A stretch of 64,000 bases of DNA from Trichuris trichiura (Eukaryota; Nematoda; Enoplea; Trichinellida; Trichuridae), in the NCBI GenBank assembly GCA_037903355.1, contig JBAJFE010000062.1:1116001-1180000 (forward strand), written 5' to 3'. Numbering within the stretch: position 1 is the stretch's first letter; each line of letters begins with the position of its first letter. The notes under the pieces are model-generated. The model did no database searches and had not been told where the DNA came from. It saw only the letters and a program-made list of their open reading frames with translations. Made by a program: the position numbers and the translations under genes. Below, one piece after another: positions 62,072 through 64,000 of the stretch.

Positions 62072-63578
62072 TAGTATCACAAGTGCACTCAGTCGATACT
62101 TAGGAACGATCATCAAACCATTTACTGGCAAAGAGCCGTCCTTAATCAAAAATAGCAAGACTTTTGTCAACGAAATCCGGAGTCACTACCTAGAACCAGA
62201 TGAGATTCTGGTTAGTTATGATGTAAAAGAACTATTCCCGAGCATCCCCATATCAGATACACTTGAGATCCTATACAATCTCCTCAATGCACACACAAGT
62301 CTACCCACGAGGAGTAAACTAAATTCCCTTCACATTGTCAAATTGGTTTCCTTTTGCATGGAAAAAGGCAATAATTTCACTTTTGATAACAAGTACTACA
62401 AACAATCTAGCGGAGTACCTATGAGCAGCCCCTTATCTCCAGTATTAGTAGAAATATTTATGGAAAGCTTTGAAAGACAGATGTTCGCAACGGTAGACAG
62501 ACACATAGCTCCACGCCTTTTCAAAAGGTACGTAGACGACATATTCGTAATTATTAAAGCTGGAAAGGAAGAGCAATTTTTACAATTCCTCAACAACATC
62601 CGCCCGAACCAAATCGTTTTCACAATGGAAAAAGAAGACAACAACACCCTACCCTTTCTAGACGCTTTAATTATTCGCACAAACGATGGGCTAAAAACCA
62701 GAGTATATAGAAAACCCACGCACACGGATCAGTACCTCAACTTTTCATCACATCACCCCAGATCAGTAATGCGTGGTATCCTCTCTGGAATGATTGACCG
62801 AGCAATCAAATTATGCAGTCCTGAATATCTTCAACTAGAGTTCAACTACATTCGAAAAATTTTCTGCAAGAACGGATATCCCAGGTCCTTTATTGGCCAA
62901 GTATTCAACTACAAGCTTCGCAAACGTGAATCTAGTGCAGAAAACGCTTCGCACCAGCCTTGCTTAGTTATTCCCTATGTGGCAAGCTTAGGAGAAAAAA
63001 TTACCCGGCTAGGAAGAACGTTAGGTTTCAGAGTCCTCTTTAAGAGCTCCCCTAACCTCAGATCAATTCTTCGCTCGGACAAAACAAAAATCCCAACAAA
63101 CAAGAAGACAGGATTAGTATGCGCAGTCGAATGCTCTTGCTCAAGAATTTATATTGGCGAAACTGGGAACACTTTAGAACATAGATTTAATGAACATTTA
63201 AAAAAGCTTGCAAGTTACAACAATGCGAAGCCCCTGCTCAATAGAGATGGCCATGGAACTACACAAAGAGGAAGACCAACTTTAAACCTGATAATCACCA
63301 TGGAAAAAGCCAAACAGGCTTCTGCCGTGGCAAAACATGCCACGCTATGTAACCAAACGCTCAACCCAAAAGTCTTATGTTATGAAAAGAACCTACGATT
63401 AAGAAGAATCAAAGAACCACTTTACATAAGACACAACCTCACATGCAACCGCGACCAAGGAGCAGATGTAAGTGAAATTTGGACAAATATAGTGACGCGT
63501 CACGACTGCTGCTCCATAATTGGACGTGATACAAGAACACATGGAGCAAGTGAAAGGAGAAATAATCACCGCACATGA
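62072..63578 (+). CDS. Penelope-like element, copy 2: open RT plus GIY-YIG ORF (5'-truncated)
   Basis: About 500 codons uninterrupted, joined at 62072 to copy 1 in head-to-head orientation; the frame is open back to 61947, but that part is antisense copy 1 sequence. RT motifs: SYDVKELFPSIP, SSGVPMSSPLSPVLVEIF, RYVDDIFVI (catalytic Asp pair). Endonuclease: GLVCAVECSCSRIYIGETG, HRFNEHLK. The first motif has Cys where copy 1 has Tyr, and Arg replaces Gly before IYIG, so endonuclease activity is doubtful. The N-terminal RT part is missing; it is unlikely to be autonomous. The 3' end continues through the hammerhead to about 63835. Confidence 0.9.
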
Positions 63579-63709
63579 GAAAAAATGCGAAAAACGGACA
63601 AATCACATACCGTACAAACAGAAAAACCATCAACAGAGAACTTTAAAACACCCGCTTCAAACCATGAAAACGACAGAAGACTCAAGTCACGCGCACAAGT
63701 TACATCCAT

Positions 63710-63760
63710 AACTCACAACTGCTGAAGACGGGTCTCGGTCGACCCGAAAGCTCCGGAGTT
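63710..63760 (+). ncRNA. Hammerhead ribozyme at the 3' end of PLE copy 2
   Basis: Plus strand: AACT, CACAA, CTG, CTGAAGA, 6-bp stem II, GAAA, GC, TC, CGG, AGTT. It is identical to the partner at 60217-60267 except CTG for CCG, which turns one stem I pair into a G-U wobble. Predicted still active. Confidence 0.84.
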
Positions 63761-64000
63761 ATTTAACACATTAAACGGGGATAATTCCGTAATAAAACTT
63801 TTGCATTATGAAAACATACGCTCCCGTACCAAGAAACCACATTTTCAAGTGAACGATTATGAGATTTTGTTATCGATAATGGAAAGTTGATAATAGGACG
63901 TCACCAGTCTCGAGTGCTCCGTTGAATAAGAGAGATCGAATAAACTGAGCTGGTGTCATTTCCGTATATGACAAAAATTAGCCTGGTGCTTCCATTGTTT

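Larger units (their letters stand above)
60160..63835. repeat. 3.7 kb near-perfect palindrome of two PLE copies
   Basis: Inverted homology runs from 61906 leftward and from 62072 rightward, with 165 bases at the centre that belong only to copy 1. Outer ends carry the hammerhead and a TTAATGTGTTAAA-like tail. Head-to-head 5'-truncated copies are a known arrangement for Penelope-like insertions. Confidence 0.85.

Overview
This window is a piece of an animal nuclear genome, AT-rich and full of introns. The coding logic is GT-AG splicing with many 45-65 bp introns and acceptors often of the form TTTTCAG. Retroelements are Penelope-like, with a GIY-YIG endonuclease and hammerhead ribozymes. Together this suggests a small-intron invertebrate, most likely a nematode or another worm-like phylum. 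I cannot fix the species from sequence alone.

Region 1 (about 1-29.4 kb, minus strand) is the most unusual part. Two tandem paralogous genes encode secreted, highly modular proteins that I do not recognise. The upstream gene (ATG at 29365, stop at 9573) is complete. Its 24 exons are a TATA promoter and signal-peptide exon, followed by a strictly periodic series of three exon types. B is a 27-bp, nine-codon micro-exon. A is about 64 codons with a CX4C...CX3C pattern (two copies are cut to 23 codons). C is about 50 codons with conserved Trp/aromatic positions. The order is (B-A-C)x7 then B-A. Every intron is phase 0, and the predicted product is about 868 residues. The second gene starts at 4093 with the same promoter and signal exon and runs off the left edge after its first two modules. 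The roughly 5 kb between them, and the introns, hold foldback elements, MITEs, a TC microsatellite and a local tandem duplication.

Region 2 (29.4-34.0 kb) has no gene I can defend. It holds hammerhead-bearing Penelope-derived repeats and one weak Cys-rich reading frame. Region 3 (34.0-41.1 kb) carries two conserved housekeeping genes arranged tail to tail. COX15 (heme A synthase, plus strand) has 6 exons, 382 residues and a last intron that hosts two mobile elements. MCM10 (replication initiation factor, minus strand) has 14 exons and 703 residues. Both exon sets close exactly in frame.

Region 4 (41.2-51.2 kb) has two long TAT microsatellites, a set of possible minus-strand exons of an unknown gene, and a second hammerhead-bearing inverted-repeat element. 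Region 5 (51.3-57.5 kb) is a complete cytochrome P450 gene of the CYP3-like clan, 13 exons and 509 residues, with membrane anchor, AGxET, ExxR, PERF and heme-Cys motifs. Region 6 (57.7-64 kb) ends with two 5'-truncated Penelope-like elements joined head to head as a 3.6 kb palindrome. Each carries a hammerhead ribozyme at its outer (3') end; one ORF is open and the other is broken by three stops.

The genes do not form an operon or pathway. The standout candidate for an undescribed system is the phase-0 B-A-C modular secreted gene pair. The hammerhead-ribozyme repeat family is a second strong theme.
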